A stretch of DNA of 64,000 nt. Origin: Halorubrum rubrum. Lineage in GTDB: Archaea; Halobacteriota; Halobacteria; Halobacteriales; Haloferacaceae. Made by a program: the position numbers and the translations under genes. Below, in pieces: positions 1 to 8,473 of the stretch (position 1 is the stretch's first letter; each line of letters starts with the position of its first letter). Location of the stretch: assembly GCF_024494685.1 (NCBI RefSeq), contig NZ_JANHDM010000003.1, positions 186,001-250,000 of the forward strand, written 5' to 3'. The notes below the pieces were generated by a model. That model was not told the origin of the DNA. It saw nothing but the letters and a program-made list of their open reading frames with translations, and searched no databases.

Positions 1-1
1 C

Positions 2-1297
2 GTCCGCGTCGACCGCGGGGACGTTACGAACGAGGGCATCCTGTTGCCCTCGACGACGCGCGACCACCTCGTCGTCAAGCTCGACGGCGGGTACAACGTC
101 GGTATCGACCGCGAGGCGGCCGACGTGGAGGTGCTGGAGTCGGGCGCGCGCGACGTCGACGACGCCGGCGACGCCGCGGGCGAGGCGAGCGAGATCACCT
201 TCGACGACGACCTCCCGACGGTGGCGCTCATCTCCACCGGCGGAACCATCGCCTCGACCGTCGACTACCGCACGGGCGCGGTCACGGCCCGGTTCGACGC
301 CGAGGACGTGTTGCGGGCGGTCCCCGACCTGGCGGGCCGCGCGAACTATCGCGGCCGCGTCGTCGCCAACATCCTCTCGGAGAACATGGAGCCGCGGATC
401 TGGCGGGACCTCGCCGAGGCGGTCCGCGAGGAGGTCGAAGCCGGGGTCGACGGCGTCGTCGTGATGCACGGAACCGACACGATGCAGTACTCCGCCTCGG
501 CGCTCGCGTTCACGCTCGACGTCCCCGTCCCGGTCGTGTTCACGGGGAGCCAGCGCTCCGCGGACCGCCCCTCCTCGGACAACGTGATGAACGCCGTCTG
601 CGCCGTGGAGGCCGCGAAGGCGGACCACGCCGAGACGCTGGTGTGTATGCACGCGAGCCCCTCCGACGACGTCTGCGCGCTCCACCGCGGCACCCGCGTC
701 CGGAAGAACCACACCTCCCGGCGCGACGCCTTCGAGACGGTGGGCGCGGAGCCGCTCGGGCTCGTCGACTACGAGGCCGCCACCGAGGCGGGAGCCGACG
801 GCGACGTCGCCGAGGAGGCGATCGCCTGGAACCGCGACCCCGTCCCGCGGGGTGACGGGGAGGGTGAAGCGGACGAGAGGACGGGGGCAGACCCCGCCAT
901 CGCGGCCGACTTCGAGCCGGCCGTCGAGCTCGTCAAGTTCACGCCGGGGATGGACCCCGCGGCGTGGGACTACCTGGCGGGGAAAGCCGGCGTCGTGATC
1001 GAGGGGACCGGGCTCGGCCACGTCCACACCGACCTCATCCCGCGGGTCGAGTCGCTCGTCGCGGACGGGACGGTCGTCGTCATGACGAGCCAGTGTCTCG
1101 AGGGCCGGGTGTGCGACCGCGTCTACGACACCGGCCGGGACCTCCTCGACGCCGGCGTGATCGAGGCGGGCGACACCCTTCCCGGCACCGCGAAGGTGAA
1201 GCTCATGTGGGCGCTCGCGAACCTCGACGACCCCGCGGCGGCCATGCGCCGCGACCTCGCGGGCGAACTCACCGAGGAGTCGCGGCCCTGGCGGTGA
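2..1297 (+). CDS. gatD: Glu-tRNA(Gln) amidotransferase subunit D (5'-truncated)
   Basis: GatD is the asparaginase-like subunit of the archaeal GatDE complex. It releases ammonia from glutamine so that GatE can convert Glu-tRNA(Gln) to Gln-tRNA(Gln). The N-terminal region reads NEGILLPST then HLVVKL, typical of the GatD small beta-barrel domain. The asparaginase domain shows LISTGGTIAS and VVMHGTDTMQ, the two nucleophile/catalytic motifs, and a later KNHTSRRDAF block. The frame is open to the left edge, so the true start lies a few codons outside the window; the TTG at 44 falls inside the conserved barrel and is not a credible start. About 431 residues remain, close to full length. An acidic insert (around nt 780-900) is typical of halophiles. 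Confidence 0.95.
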   Translation, partial: VRVDRGDVTNEGILLPSTTRDHLVVKLDGGYNVGIDREAADVEVLESGARDVDDAGDAAGEASEITFDDDLPTVALISTGGTIASTVDYRTGAVTARFDAEDVLRAVPDLAGRANYRGRVVANILSENMEPRIWRDLAEAVREEVEAGVDGVVVMHGTDTMQYSASALAFTLDVPVPVVFTGSQRSADRPSSDNVMNAVCAVEAAKADHAETLVCMHASPSDDVCALHRGTRVRKNHTSRRDAFETVGAEPLGLVDYEAATEAGADGDVAEEAIAWNRDPVPRGDGEGEADERTGADPAIAADFEPAVELVKFTPGMDPAAWDYLAGKAGVVIEGTGLGHVHTDLIPRVESLVADGTVVVMTSQCLEGRVCDRVYDTGRDLLDAGVIEAGDTLPGTAKVKLMWALANLDDPAAAMRRDLAGELTEESRPWR

Positions 1298-1307
1298 GCG
1301 GCGAGCC

Positions 1308-2441
1308 ATGAATCGGGTCGCGGTGCGGGCGGCGCGCCCCGCCGACGTCGACGCGGTCGTCGCCTTCACCGGCGACACGTGGGGCGACCGCTCCGACGAC
1401 TACGTCCCGCGGGTGTTCGCCGACTGGGTCGCGGCCGACGACGACGCGCGGCGGACGCTCGTCGCGACGGTCGCCGCGGACGACCCGGCGCTGCCCGAGG
1501 ACGACGCCACGCTCGTGACCGGCGACGGGACCGGCACGGCGGCCCCCGGCGAACCCGAGGCGGTCGTCGGCTGTATCCAGGGCGTCCGCCTCTCCGAGTG
1601 GGAGGCGTGGGCCCAGGGGATCCGCGTCCACCCCGCCGCCCGCGGGCTCGGCGCGGGCAGCCGGCTCACCCGAGCCGTCCTCCGGTGGGCGCGCGACGCA
1701 GGCGCGACCGTCTGCCGCAACATGGTGTTCTCCTGGAACGTCGCCGGCCTCGGCCAGTCGCGGGCCGCGGGGTTCGAGCCGACGACGGCGTTCCGGTTCG
1801 CCCATCCGGAACCCGCGTCGGAGGCGGATCGCGACGCCCCCGCGATCGCGGCCGTCGACGACCCGGACCCCGACGCGGCGTGGGCGTTCTGGCGGGGCAG
1901 CGACGCCCGCGCCCACCTCGACGGGCTCGCGCTCGACCCGGCCGAGTCGTGGGCGTGTTCGGAGCTCACCAGGGAGCGGCTGGCCGCGGCGGCCGCGGAG
2001 GGACGCCTGATCGCGGTCGCCGACGGCGGGGTCGCGGGCGTCGCCGTCCACGCGCGGATCACGGCCGACGAGTCGATACGCGCCGGCGACGACGCCGGCG
2101 GAACCGGCCGCGACGACGGCGATGGGGCCGACGCCGGCGGAACCGGCGACGACGGCGATGGGCCCGACGCCGACGAGGCCGACGGCGACCGTGAGGCCGA
2201 CCGGACGGCGGTCTACGGCGTCGCGGCGTGGCGGGACGCGGCCGCCGCCGGCGAGCTGTTCGGGGCCATCGCCCGCGACGCGGCCGGGCGCGACGCCACG
2301 GCCACCCGCGTGCTCGTCCCCGAGACCGTCGAACACGTCAGCGACGCCGCCGTCAACCGCGTGCGCGTCGCGGCGGAGCCGGACTTCGTGACGACCGCGG
2401 ACCTCACGGACCCGGCCGTGAACGGCGACCGAGTCGCGTGA
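1308..2441 (+). CDS. GNAT-family N-acetyltransferase
   Basis: This 377-residue protein has a GNAT acetyl-CoA-binding core near residues 85-135, with the GIRVHPAARGLGAGSRL stretch matching the R/Q-x-x-G-x-G/A pyrophosphate loop. The C-terminal half is less conserved and could be a second degenerate GNAT-like fold. It carries a low-complexity D/G-rich insert produced by a tandem DNA repeat at about 2091-2165. The ATG lies 10 bp after the gatD stop, so the two genes are probably co-transcribed. The substrate cannot be told from sequence. Confidence 0.8.
   Translation: MNRVAVRAARPADVDAVVAFTGDTWGDRSDDYVPRVFADWVAADDDARRTLVATVAADDPALPEDDATLVTGDGTGTAAPGEPEAVVGCIQGVRLSEWEAWAQGIRVHPAARGLGAGSRLTRAVLRWARDAGATVCRNMVFSWNVAGLGQSRAAGFEPTTAFRFAHPEPASEADRDAPAIAAVDDPDPDAAWAFWRGSDARAHLDGLALDPAESWACSELTRERLAAAAAEGRLIAVADGGVAGVAVHARITADESIRAGDDAGGTGRDDGDGADAGGTGDDGDGPDADEADGDREADRTAVYGVAAWRDAAAAGELFGAIARDAAGRDATATRVLVPETVEHVSDAAVNRVRVAAEPDFVTTADLTDPAVNGDRVA
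2091..2165. repeat. Tandem repeat inside GNAT gene
   Basis: Two direct copies encode DAGGTGRDDGDGA and DAGGTGDDGDGP. The first unit is 39 bp (2091-2129) and the second is about 36 bp (from 2130), lacking one codon. The indel keeps frame, so this is an acidic linker expanding or contracting within the gene. Confidence 0.8.
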
Positions 2442-2524
2442 CCCCGGATCTGACGACTCGCCCGTTCGTTTCCCGTCGTTCTCGGGACCGCTAGGCTCTT
2501 TGTACTCGCACCCACATTCCGCGT

Positions 2525-2794
2525 ATGGACCCGGCTTCCCTCGCGTCCGGGACGACCCTCCAGCTCGCGACGCTTCGGTCGGTCCTCTACTACGGCGCGG
2601 TGTACGGGATCGTCCTCGCGGTCGCGGTCTGGATCTACCGGGACGCGAAGGCGCGCGGCAGCGACCGGGCGCTGGCGTGGTTCCTCGCGACGCTCGTGTT
2701 CACCATCCTCCCGGTGGTAGCGTACATGTACCTCCACCGCGACGCGGGGCCGGCGGGGACGGACGGGCCGAACGGGCCCGACGGGTCGGAGTGA
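2525..2794 (+). CDS. Small two-helix membrane protein
   Basis: This 89-residue protein has two hydrophobic segments (about residues 18-38 and 48-66) separated by a short charged loop (YRDAKARGSDRAL), then a hydrophilic G/D/P-rich tail. I recognise no enzyme motif. The helix-loop-helix with YRDAKARG and a proline near the second helix resembles small phospholipase-D-nuclease N-terminal-type (PLDc_N-like) membrane proteins, but this is only a resemblance. It stands alone between the acetyltransferase and the prepilin peptidase. Confidence 0.65.
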   Translation: MDPASLASGTTLQLATLRSVLYYGAVYGIVLAVAVWIYRDAKARGSDRALAWFLATLVFTILPVVAYMYLHRDAGPAGTDGPNGPDGSE

Positions 2795-2875
2795 CGCGAC
2801 CGGTCCCGCCCGTCGAGTATCACCGCCGATAGCCGAACCCGAACGCCTAATTCCCCCCGTCCCGGCCGTGTCGAC

Positions 2876-3913
2876 ATGTTCGCGACCCTGCCGGACGCGC
2901 TCCGACTGATCGTCGTCCCCGTCTTCTGTTGGGCGGCGGTCCGGGACGTCTGGACCCGGCGGCTCCCCAACCGGATCTGGCCGCCGCTGTACGCGTTCGG
3001 CGCGTTGCTGCTGCTCTGGGACGCCGCCCTGCTGTTTCGGTTCGCAGGCCTCGACGGGCGGCTGTTCCTCGTGCGGGCCGCCGTCAGCCTGCTGTTCGTC
3101 GCGCCGCTCGGCTACGCGTTCTGGTACCTCGGCGCGTTCGGCGGGGCCGACGCCAAGGCCCTCATCGCGCTCGCGATCGTCTTCCCGACGTTTCCAAGCT
3201 ACGAGGTCGCCGGCCTCTCGCTCCCGCTCGTCGAGACCGCACTCGGCGTCTTCTCGCTCACGATCCTCACGAACACGGTCCTCCTCGGGCTGGCGTACCC
3301 GGTCGGGCTGGCCGTCGTCAACCTCGCGAGCGGCCGCGTCTCGCCGACCATGTTCCTCGCCCGACCGGTGGCGACCGACTCGCTTCCCGACCGGCACGGC
3401 CGGCTGTTCGAGGACGCGGAGGGGACGACCCGGAACGGGCTCGACCTGGACGCCCTCCGGATGTACCTCCGGTGGCGGGGGACGACGCTCGCGGAGCTCC
3501 GAGACGACCCCGACCGCCTCCGTGACCCCGAGAGCGTCGGGGAGACGTTCGATCCGACCGACGGCGGAACCCACGTCGGCCCCGCGACCGACGGCGGCGA
3601 GGTGATCGGGAGCGACGGGGAGGCGGAAGGTGACGATGAGGAGGGAGGCGAGGACGGGGAGGAACGCGGCGGGGAGCGCGCCGACTTCGACGACCCGTGG
3701 GCCGCGACGCGGTTCCTCGCCGAGATCGACCACGGCGCGTACGGGACCGACGCCGAGACGCTCCGCGGGGGACTGGAGGTCGTCGTCGCCCGCGAGACGG
3801 TCCGCGTCTCGCCGGGGATGCCGTTCGTCGTGCCGATGGCGGCGGGGCTGGTCGTCTCCGTCGCCTACGGTGACGCGCTGTTCGCGCTGCTCGGCGCGGT
3901 CGGACTGGTGTGA
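2876..3913 (+). CDS. A24-family prepilin/preflagellin peptidase
   Basis: This is a polytopic aspartic peptidase of the A24 family, which cleaves class III signal peptides of archaeal pilins and archaellins at the membrane. The N-terminal helix is followed by AVRDVWTRRLPN, in which Asp24 fits the first catalytic aspartate. GGADAKAL supplies the second (Asp92) in place of the usual GxGD or GxHxD. At 345 residues it is longer than PibD/FlaK (about 230), with an acidic hydrophilic stretch (roughly 190-270) before the last hydrophobic segment. A TATA-like cctaatt (about 2846-2852) is centred near 27 bp before the ATG. No pilin genes are adjacent. Confidence 0.83.
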   Translation: MFATLPDALRLIVVPVFCWAAVRDVWTRRLPNRIWPPLYAFGALLLLWDAALLFRFAGLDGRLFLVRAAVSLLFVAPLGYAFWYLGAFGGADAKALIALAIVFPTFPSYEVAGLSLPLVETALGVFSLTILTNTVLLGLAYPVGLAVVNLASGRVSPTMFLARPVATDSLPDRHGRLFEDAEGTTRNGLDLDALRMYLRWRGTTLAELRDDPDRLRDPESVGETFDPTDGGTHVGPATDGGEVIGSDGEAEGDDEEGGEDGEERGGERADFDDPWAATRFLAEIDHGAYGTDAETLRGGLEVVVARETVRVSPGMPFVVPMAAGLVVSVAYGDALFALLGAVGLV

Positions 3914-3949
3914 GTCGAGAACGACGCATCGTCCGGACCGACGACCCGA

Positions 3950-5431
3950 TCAGGCCTCGATCGGCAGGTCGCCGACGGTCGAGACCCGCGTGCCGATCGG
4001 CCGTTTGACGAACTCGCCGAGTTCGACGCCGAACAGCCGGCTCACGCCGCGCTGGGCGGCGACGTCGAGCAGCCGCTGGTCGATCCGGCCGTCGAGCACG
4101 ACGGCGTGGGGGGGCTCGGACGCGCCCTCGACCGCGTCGAACGCGCCGTCGGCCTCGACCTCCTCGAGGATCCCGAGGTCGTCGTCGAGCAGCCTCGCGA
4201 GCCCGCTCTCGCGGTCGACGACCTCCTGGACGTGCTCCTCGAGCGACCGAGGCTCGTCGTCGACGAGCTTCGCGTTCTTCGGAGACGCCCCGTCGTCCGC
4301 ATCGTTCGGCGAGTCGACCGGATCGGCCGGGGCGGAGACGTCCGTGGACGCGGCGGCGGGGTCGTCGACGGTGGGGTCGTCGGACTCGCTGTCGCTCTCG
4401 GGGTCAGCGCCGGCGGTCGAAGCGTCGGCGTCGCTCGAAGCGTCGGCGTCGTCGGCGCGGTCCTCGTCGGCCCCCGCCTCGGTGGTGGTCCCCGACCCGT
4501 CGTCGGCGTCGGCGGTCGAGGGTTCGGGGTCCGCGTCGGGGTCGGTCTCCTCCGGCTCGATCGCCGCGTTCTCGTCGGTCGGATCGGCGGTCGGGGCGCT
4601 GCCGGCCGCCTCCCGGAGATTCGGCGCGTCGGCGAGCGTCTCGTAGGGGACCTTCCCGCGGAGCGCCTCGAAGACGGCCCCGCGGTCGAGGTCCTCGACG
4701 GACTCGCCGGGCGGTGCGAACGCGACGTAGTCGACCTCGCCGACCTGCGCGAGCTCGCGGAGGATGAGCTCGCCGCCGCGGTCGCCGTCGAGGAACGCGG
4801 TGACCGTCCGCGACCGGGTCAGCTCCACGACCGCCTCGGGGACGTTCGTCCCCTCGACGGCGACCGCGTTCTTGATCCCGCACTCGAGCAGCGTCGAGAC
4901 GTCCGCGCGACCCTCGACGACGATCACGGCGTCGGAGTCGCCGACGCGCGGCCCGGCGGGGAGCCCCTCGTAGTCGACGATCCCCTCGACGCGGGCGGCG
5001 TCGCGGACCTCCTCCAGCACGTCGTCGCTGGCGAGGCTCGTCTCCTCGAATCCGCTCGCGACGAGCTCCTTCGCCCGCTCGACGACCTCACGACGCTTGG
5101 CCGCGCGCACGTCCTCGATGCTCGTCACCTCGACGGCGGCCCCGCAGGGACCGATGCGGTCGATGGTCTCGAGCGAGGCCGCGAGGATCGCGGTCTCGAC
5201 CTTGTCGAGGCTCGAGGCGACGGTCACCTCGCCGAAGGACTGGCCGTTCTCCGACCGTATCTCCACGTCGATCCGGCCCACCTTCGAGGACTCCTGGAGG
5301 TCCCGTAAGTCGAGCTCGTCGCCGAGGAGCCCCTCGGTCTGCCCGAACACCGCGCCGACGACGTCGCTCCGCTCGACGACGCCGTCGGCCGCGATGGTGG
5401 CCCGGATCAGGTATTTGGCTGTGTCGTTCAT
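3950..5431 (-). CDS. dnaG: Archaeal DnaG-type primase-like protein
   Basis: This protein is homologous to bacterial DnaG in its TOPRIM domain. In archaea it associates with the exosome and has been reported to have primase activity. The N-terminal region (1-160) is the conserved archaeal DnaG domain. The TOPRIM domain follows, with VVEGRADV (Glu173) and the DGDRG metal-binding motif (Asp215, Asp217). Residues about 280-385 form a long, highly acidic D/E/S/T linker, then a C-terminal conserved domain ends with the stop. At 493 residues it is typical of haloarchaea. The ATG at 5431 is preceded by a GATG-rich leader, and a TATA-like tattttt on the minus strand lies near 5496-5505. Confidence 0.93.
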   Translation of the reverse strand: MNDTAKYLIRATIAADGVVERSDVVGAVFGQTEGLLGDELDLRDLQESSKVGRIDVEIRSENGQSFGEVTVASSLDKVETAILAASLETIDRIGPCGAAVEVTSIEDVRAAKRREVVERAKELVASGFEETSLASDDVLEEVRDAARVEGIVDYEGLPAGPRVGDSDAVIVVEGRADVSTLLECGIKNAVAVEGTNVPEAVVELTRSRTVTAFLDGDRGGELILRELAQVGEVDYVAFAPPGESVEDLDRGAVFEALRGKVPYETLADAPNLREAAGSAPTADPTDENAAIEPEETDPDADPEPSTADADDGSGTTTEAGADEDRADDADASSDADASTAGADPESDSESDDPTVDDPAAASTDVSAPADPVDSPNDADDGASPKNAKLVDDEPRSLEEHVQEVVDRESGLARLLDDDLGILEEVEADGAFDAVEGASEPPHAVVLDGRIDQRLLDVAAQRGVSRLFGVELGEFVKRPIGTRVSTVGDLPIEA

Positions 5432-5605
5432 GTGATGGGTGATGGTGATGTGAACGGACGGCGAGTCGCCGCCCCGTTTCGGGTAGGATCGGTCCGGAAA
5501 AATACCTGTCGGCCTACGGACCGTCGACGACGATGGTGAGACGAGTGGACGGATCGGCGCGAATCGTCGCGGCGGCTGGGGGAATTAACCGAATGGGTCT
5601 CCTAC

Positions 5606-5881
5606 GTGTCCTCACCGATGCGAGTTCGGAGAGACCTCGTCTGGATCCCGGTGTTCGCGGTGCTGGTCGCCTTTTCGGTCCCGTGGCCGCTGTGGGGCGT
5701 CGACCGCGTCGTCGCCGGGCTGCCGGCGTGGATCTGGTGGCACGTCGGCTGGCTCGGACTGTGTTCGATCGCGTTTCGGTCGTTCGTCCGGAGCGGCGCG
5801 TGGGAGCGAGGGATGGGGCTCGACGCCCCCGGAGGGACGGGCGGAACCGAGGCGTCGACCCGCGGGGGTGACCGCCGGTGA
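5606..5881 (+). CDS. DUF3311 small membrane protein
   Basis: This 91-residue protein has two membrane segments (about 11-32 and 38-58) with the LVWIPVFAVLVAFSVPWPLW opening seen in DUF3311 proteins. Members of this family are commonly encoded directly before sodium:solute symporters, as here, where its stop overlaps the symporter GTG (GTGA at 5878-5881). It is therefore probably a small accessory subunit of the transporter. Start is either GTG 5606 or ATG 5618; TATA-like attaac near 5583-5588 is compatible with either. Confidence 0.8.
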   Translation: MSSPMRVRRDLVWIPVFAVLVAFSVPWPLWGVDRVVAGLPAWIWWHVGWLGLCSIAFRSFVRSGAWERGMGLDAPGGTGGTEASTRGGDRR

Positions 5882-7374
5882 CCGTTTCGATCGGCCTCGG
5901 CGTCGTCGTCGGCTACCTGCTGGTCGCGCTGGCGGTCGGGCTCTTCGCCTACCGGCTCACTGAGACGACCGCGGAGGACTACTACCTCGCGAACCGGTCG
6001 ATCGGCACGGTCGTGCTGCTCTTTACCACGTTCGCCACGCTGCTTTCGGCGTTCACCTTCTTCGGCGGGCCGAACCTCGCGTACGCGGCCGGCCCGGAGT
6101 GGCTGATCGTGATGGGGACGCTCGACGGCGTGTTGTTCGCGGTGTTGTGGTACGTCATCGGCTACAAACAGTGGCTGATCGGCGACCGCCGCGGGTACGT
6201 CACGCTCGGGGAGATGCTCGGCGACCGCTTCGGTTCCCCGGCGCTCCGCGCGCTCGTCGCCGGGATCAGCCTCCTGTGGCTGTTCCCGTACGTCATGCTC
6301 CAACAGATGGGTGCCGGCGAGGCGCTCGTCGGGCTGACCGGCGGCGCGGTACCCTACTGGGGCGGCGCGGCGCTGATCACCGCGTTCATGATCGCGTACG
6401 TGACGCTCGCGGGGCTGCGGGGCGTGGCGTGGACCGACACGATCCAGGGCCTCTTCATGCTCTCCGTCGTCTGGGTCGCCGCCGTCTGGGTCGTCTCGGC
6501 GGTGGGCGGCGTCGGCGCGGCGACCGGGTCGATGGTCGCCGCGCGCCCCGAGTTCGGGAGCTTCGGCGGCGGGCTGTACACCCCTGGGTTCATCGTCTCC
6601 ACGGCGATCACCATCGCGTTCGGCGTGACGATGTTCCCGCAGATCAACCAGCGCTTCTTCGTCGCGGAGTCCGAAACGGTGCTCAAGCGGTCGTTCGCGC
6701 TGTGGCCCGTCCTCGTGTTGCTCCTCTTCGTTCCCGCGTTCCTGCTCGGCGCGTGGGCCGTCGGGATGCCGGTCGACGTACCCGAGGGCGCGAACGTGCT
6801 CCCGGTCGTGTTGAACGAGTACACGCCGACCTGGTTCGCCGCGCTCGTGATCGCGGGCGCGATGGCCGCGATGATGTCCTCCTCGGACTCGATGCTGCTC
6901 TCGGGGTCGTCGTACTTCACCCGCGACCTCTACCGGCCGTTCGTGGCCCCAGGCGCCTCCGCGCGCCGCGAGGCGTGGGTCGCCCGAGCCGGCGTCGTCG
7001 TCTTCGCCACGCTCGCGTTCCTCGCGAGCCTCCTCCGGCCCGGAACGCTGATCGAGGTCGGCGACACCGCCTTCTCCGGGTTCGCGCTGCTGTCGCTGCC
7101 CACCGTCTGTGCGCTCTACTGGGACCGCACCACCCGCGACGGGATGGTCGTCGGGATCGTCGTCCCGCAGGCTGCCTATCTGCTCGTGGTGTTGTCGTCG
7201 GTGCTCCCCGTCGTCCTGACGCTCCCGCGGACCGTCGCGCTCGCGGGCTCCGGGGGGTGGGACGTCGCGCTCGGACTGATGGTCCTCTCCGCGGTCCTCA
7301 CCGTCGGCGTCTCGCTTCTCACCGCGCCGACCGCCGAGAGCGACGCCTCCCGGTTCGCGGTCGCGGGCGACTGA
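5878..7374 (+). CDS. Sodium:solute symporter (SSS family)
   Basis: This 498-residue polytopic protein has the SSS fold with about 13 hydrophobic helices. Family features include EDYYLANRSIG after the first helix, the FFGGPNLAYA segment, and MSSSDSMLLSGSSYFTRDLY near residue 340-355, which matches the conserved Na+-site helix of PutP/PanF proteins. It would import an organic solute (proline, pantothenate, carboxylate or similar) using the sodium gradient. It starts with GTG overlapping the DUF3311 stop, a paired arrangement known for this subfamily. The substrate is not identifiable. Confidence 0.88.
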   Translation: MTVSIGLGVVVGYLLVALAVGLFAYRLTETTAEDYYLANRSIGTVVLLFTTFATLLSAFTFFGGPNLAYAAGPEWLIVMGTLDGVLFAVLWYVIGYKQWLIGDRRGYVTLGEMLGDRFGSPALRALVAGISLLWLFPYVMLQQMGAGEALVGLTGGAVPYWGGAALITAFMIAYVTLAGLRGVAWTDTIQGLFMLSVVWVAAVWVVSAVGGVGAATGSMVAARPEFGSFGGGLYTPGFIVSTAITIAFGVTMFPQINQRFFVAESETVLKRSFALWPVLVLLLFVPAFLLGAWAVGMPVDVPEGANVLPVVLNEYTPTWFAALVIAGAMAAMMSSSDSMLLSGSSYFTRDLYRPFVAPGASARREAWVARAGVVVFATLAFLASLLRPGTLIEVGDTAFSGFALLSLPTVCALYWDRTTRDGMVVGIVVPQAAYLLVVLSSVLPVVLTLPRTVALAGSGGWDVALGLMVLSAVLTVGVSLLTAPTAESDASRFAVAGD

Positions 7375-7480
7375 GGCACGCGCCGCCGACCGAGCCGAAC
7401 GGCTCCGCGACCGACGAGCGAGCCCTCAGGTTTCTCCGGAAGGCGTGCGCCTTTAGGCGTGCCCGGCGACCGGGAGCGCA

Positions 7481-8443
7481 ATGACACGACGGTGGAACGT
7501 GCTTCTGCCCCCGACCATCGACCCGGTCGGCCCGGAGTCGCTCGCCGACGTCGCCGACTGTACGAGCCGCGCCGACTACGCCGACGAGGAGGCGCTGTTG
7601 GCCGACGTCGACCGGTACGACGCGATCATCACGCGGACGCAGCCGGTCTCGGCGGAGCTGATCGGGGCCGCCGACCGACTGAAAGTGGTCGCCAAACACG
7701 GGGCCGGCGTCGACAACGTCGACGTCGAGGCCGCGACGGACCGCGGGATTCTCGTCGCGAACACGCCGGGCGAGAACGCGAACTCGGTGGCCGAACACGC
7801 CGTGACGCTGCTTCTGGCCGCGAAGCGGAACGTCGTCCGCGCGGACCGGGCGACCCGGAAGGGCGACTGGCGACGGGCGGACTTCCGCGGCCGCGACCTG
7901 TTCGGTCGGACGCTGGGGCTGTTCGGCGCGGGCAACGCGGGCCGGCGGGTGGCGACGCTGCTTTCGGGGTTCGGCGTCTCCTGTGTGGCGTACGACCCGT
8001 ACGTCGACCCCGCCGACCTCCCCGAGAACGTCTCGCTCGTCGACGAGCCGACGGATCTGTTCGAACGCGCCGACGACGTCAGCGTCCACGCGCCGCTCAC
8101 CGACGAGACGTACCACGCGGTCGGGGCCGCGGAGATCGGCGCGCTCCCCGCGGACGCCGTCCTCGTGAACACGGCCCGCGGCGGCGTCGTCGACGAGGAC
8201 GCGCTCGTCGCCGCCCTCCGGGAGGAGACGATCGCCGGCGCGGGCGTCGACGTGTACGAGACCGAGCCCCCGGAGCCCGACGACCCGCTTCTCGAGTGCG
8301 ACTCCGCCGTGTTCACCCAGCACAACGCGGGCGTCTCCGTCGACGCGCTCGAGAACATGAGCCGGGCGGCCGCCGGCGTCGTCCGGACCGTCCACGCGGG
8401 CGGCGTTCCGGAGACGACGCTGAACCCCGAGGCCGTCGAATAG
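7481..8443 (+). CDS. D-2-hydroxyacid dehydrogenase (phosphoglycerate dehydrogenase-like)
   Basis: This NAD-dependent oxidoreductase acts on D-2-hydroxy or 2-keto acids. The NAD-binding loop GLFGAGNAGR is at 146-155. The catalytic triad is Arg233 (NTARGGVVDED), Glu262 (DVYETEPP) and His281 (TQHNAGVS). At 320 residues it lacks the C-terminal ACT domain of biosynthetic SerA, so it may be a 3-phosphoglycerate dehydrogenase-like or glyoxylate/2-ketoacid reductase rather than the regulated serine enzyme. It stands alone, 106 bp after the symporter. Confidence 0.88.
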   Translation: MTRRWNVLLPPTIDPVGPESLADVADCTSRADYADEEALLADVDRYDAIITRTQPVSAELIGAADRLKVVAKHGAGVDNVDVEAATDRGILVANTPGENANSVAEHAVTLLLAAKRNVVRADRATRKGDWRRADFRGRDLFGRTLGLFGAGNAGRRVATLLSGFGVSCVAYDPYVDPADLPENVSLVDEPTDLFERADDVSVHAPLTDETYHAVGAAEIGALPADAVLVNTARGGVVDEDALVAALREETIAGAGVDVYETEPPEPDDPLLECDSAVFTQHNAGVSVDALENMSRAAAGVVRTVHAGGVPETTLNPEAVE

Positions 8444-8473
8444 ATTATATCCGAAGACGCACACAGCCGGACC

